Assembly: GCF_016889425.1 (NCBI RefSeq)
Contig: NZ_CP069513.1
Span: forward strand, 1,984,001 to 2,048,000
Length of the DNA: 64,000 bases
DNA from: Corynebacterium amycolatum
Lineage (GTDB): Bacteria > Actinomycetota > Actinomycetes > Mycobacteriales > Mycobacteriaceae
Direction: 5' to 3'
The notes under the pieces: model-generated
The model's input: only the letters and a program-made list of their open reading frames with translations
Databases searched by the model: none
What the model was told of the DNA's origin: nothing
Made by a program: the position numbers and the translations under genes
Part shown: one piece after another, positions 63,607-64,000 of the stretch
How the letters are laid out: every line of letters starts with the position of its first letter
Numbering within the stretch: position 1 is the stretch's first letter

Positions 63607-64000
63607 TTAAAGGCTGTTGCGCTTGATGCCCGATTCGTCGCCGTCGATGGTGACGCGTACCTCGTCACGGCCATAGAGCCACAACACCAGTTCCCCGACG
63701 CTACCGCGGACAGTCACAACCGGAGCACCTTTAGCGCTGTTGTCGATTAGGGTCACCGCAACCCCGTCGTCGCGCATTAGCACCACGGTCGAGGTCGACC
63801 CGCGCAACATCATACGGCCGGCAGTAGTGACCAGGCGCCACAGGTCTGAAACTCCGGAGGGTGGTAGCTGACGAACGGTCCAACCTTCCTGGGCACGACG
63901 GACATCCTCGTGGTGAACGAAGTTCTCCGCAGTGTTGACGTAGCGGTCTGCCCAGTTCATTGGATTCCATCGCGGAGCACCACTGCCCCACTTCCCCACC
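63607..64000 (-). CDS. TIGR03085 family protein (partial, C-terminal part)
   Basis: The last ~130 residues of a protein whose N-terminus lies beyond the right edge. The segment NTAENFVHHEDVRRAQEGW is the hallmark of TIGR03085 proteins (DinB-like/mycothiol-dependent maleylpyruvate isomerase-like fold), where the HHED part is near the metal site. The reading frame is open to the end of the window, so the ATG at 63999 is internal. Function unknown. It lies upstream of ftsK on the same strand with about 100 bp between. Confidence 0.82.
   Translation of the reverse strand, partial: VGKWGSGAPRWNPMNWADRYVNTAENFVHHEDVRRAQEGWTVRQLPPSGVSDLWRLVTTAGRMMLRGSTSTVVLMRDDGVAVTLIDNSAKGAPVVTVRGSVGELVLWLYGRDEVRVTIDGDESGIKRNSL

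Overview
This window is a core chromosomal segment of a Corynebacterium (Mycobacteriales, Actinomycetota). The gene order suhB-ppgK-sigA ... dtd-sigB-dtxR-galE ... oxyR ... hrpA-nrdR-divS-lexA ... fruK-ptsF-ptsH ... hflX-dapF-miaA-miaB-recX-recA ... bioYMN-pspA-clgR-cinA-pgsA-terC-ftsK is the one I know from corynebacteria. The DtxR here keeps the diphtheria-type metal ligands at the same residue numbers. The presence of ahpC-ahpD next to oxyR argues against C. glutamicum; the species cannot be fixed from this window alone. No tRNA, rRNA, CRISPR array, prophage or intact insertion sequence was seen.

Layout. 1-3361: a partial inositol monophosphatase divergent from polyphosphate glucokinase, then the primary sigma factor SigA with a long leader. 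3551-8754: a DASS-type anion transporter, a DUF4190 membrane protein, a translationally coupled DUF3039/helicase pair and a DUF3099 protein. 8793-19066: methyltransferase, D-aminoacyl-tRNA deacylase, SigB, DtxR, GalE, DUF4192, PAC2 and a DUF3516 helicase. 19108-27573: OxyR divergent from AhpC-AhpD, then an accessory-looking block with a low-complexity membrane protein, a Tat-exported neutral ceramidase, DUF1846 and TrhO. 27667-33768: HrpA, NrdR, DivS, LexA. 33862-39652: DeoR regulator, FruK, fructose PTS EIIABC, HPr and a uracil permease; no ptsI is present. 39689-45085: HflX, a feoABC iron-uptake operon behind a DtxR box, and a divergent unknown protein with a Cys/Gly tail. 45146-53622: DapF, MiaA, a DUF349 protein, MiaB, RecX and RecA. 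53927-56209: DUF3046 and the BioYMN biotin ECF transporter. 56215-64000: PspA, ClgR, CinA, PgsA, TerC (behind a yybP-ykoY Mn riboswitch), FtsK and a partial TIGR03085 protein.

How the parts connect. Several stress and metal circuits have both regulator and target in view. LexA has SOS boxes at its own gene, at divS and at recA. OxyR has a palindrome between itself and ahpC. DtxR has a box before feoA. SigB has an ECF-sigma (SigH/SigE-type) promoter. ClgR and PspA sit together as an envelope-stress pair. Many genes have a -10 hexamer only about 7-8 nt before the start codon, so leaderless transcripts look common.

I found no clear new multi-gene system. The most unusual items are a 101-nt perfectly closed hairpin at 49347-49447, a paired 14-bp inverted repeat around a promoter at 22656-22738, the Cys-rich unknown protein beside feoABC, the secreted ceramidase, and the riboswitch whose terminator also holds the terC ribosome-binding site.
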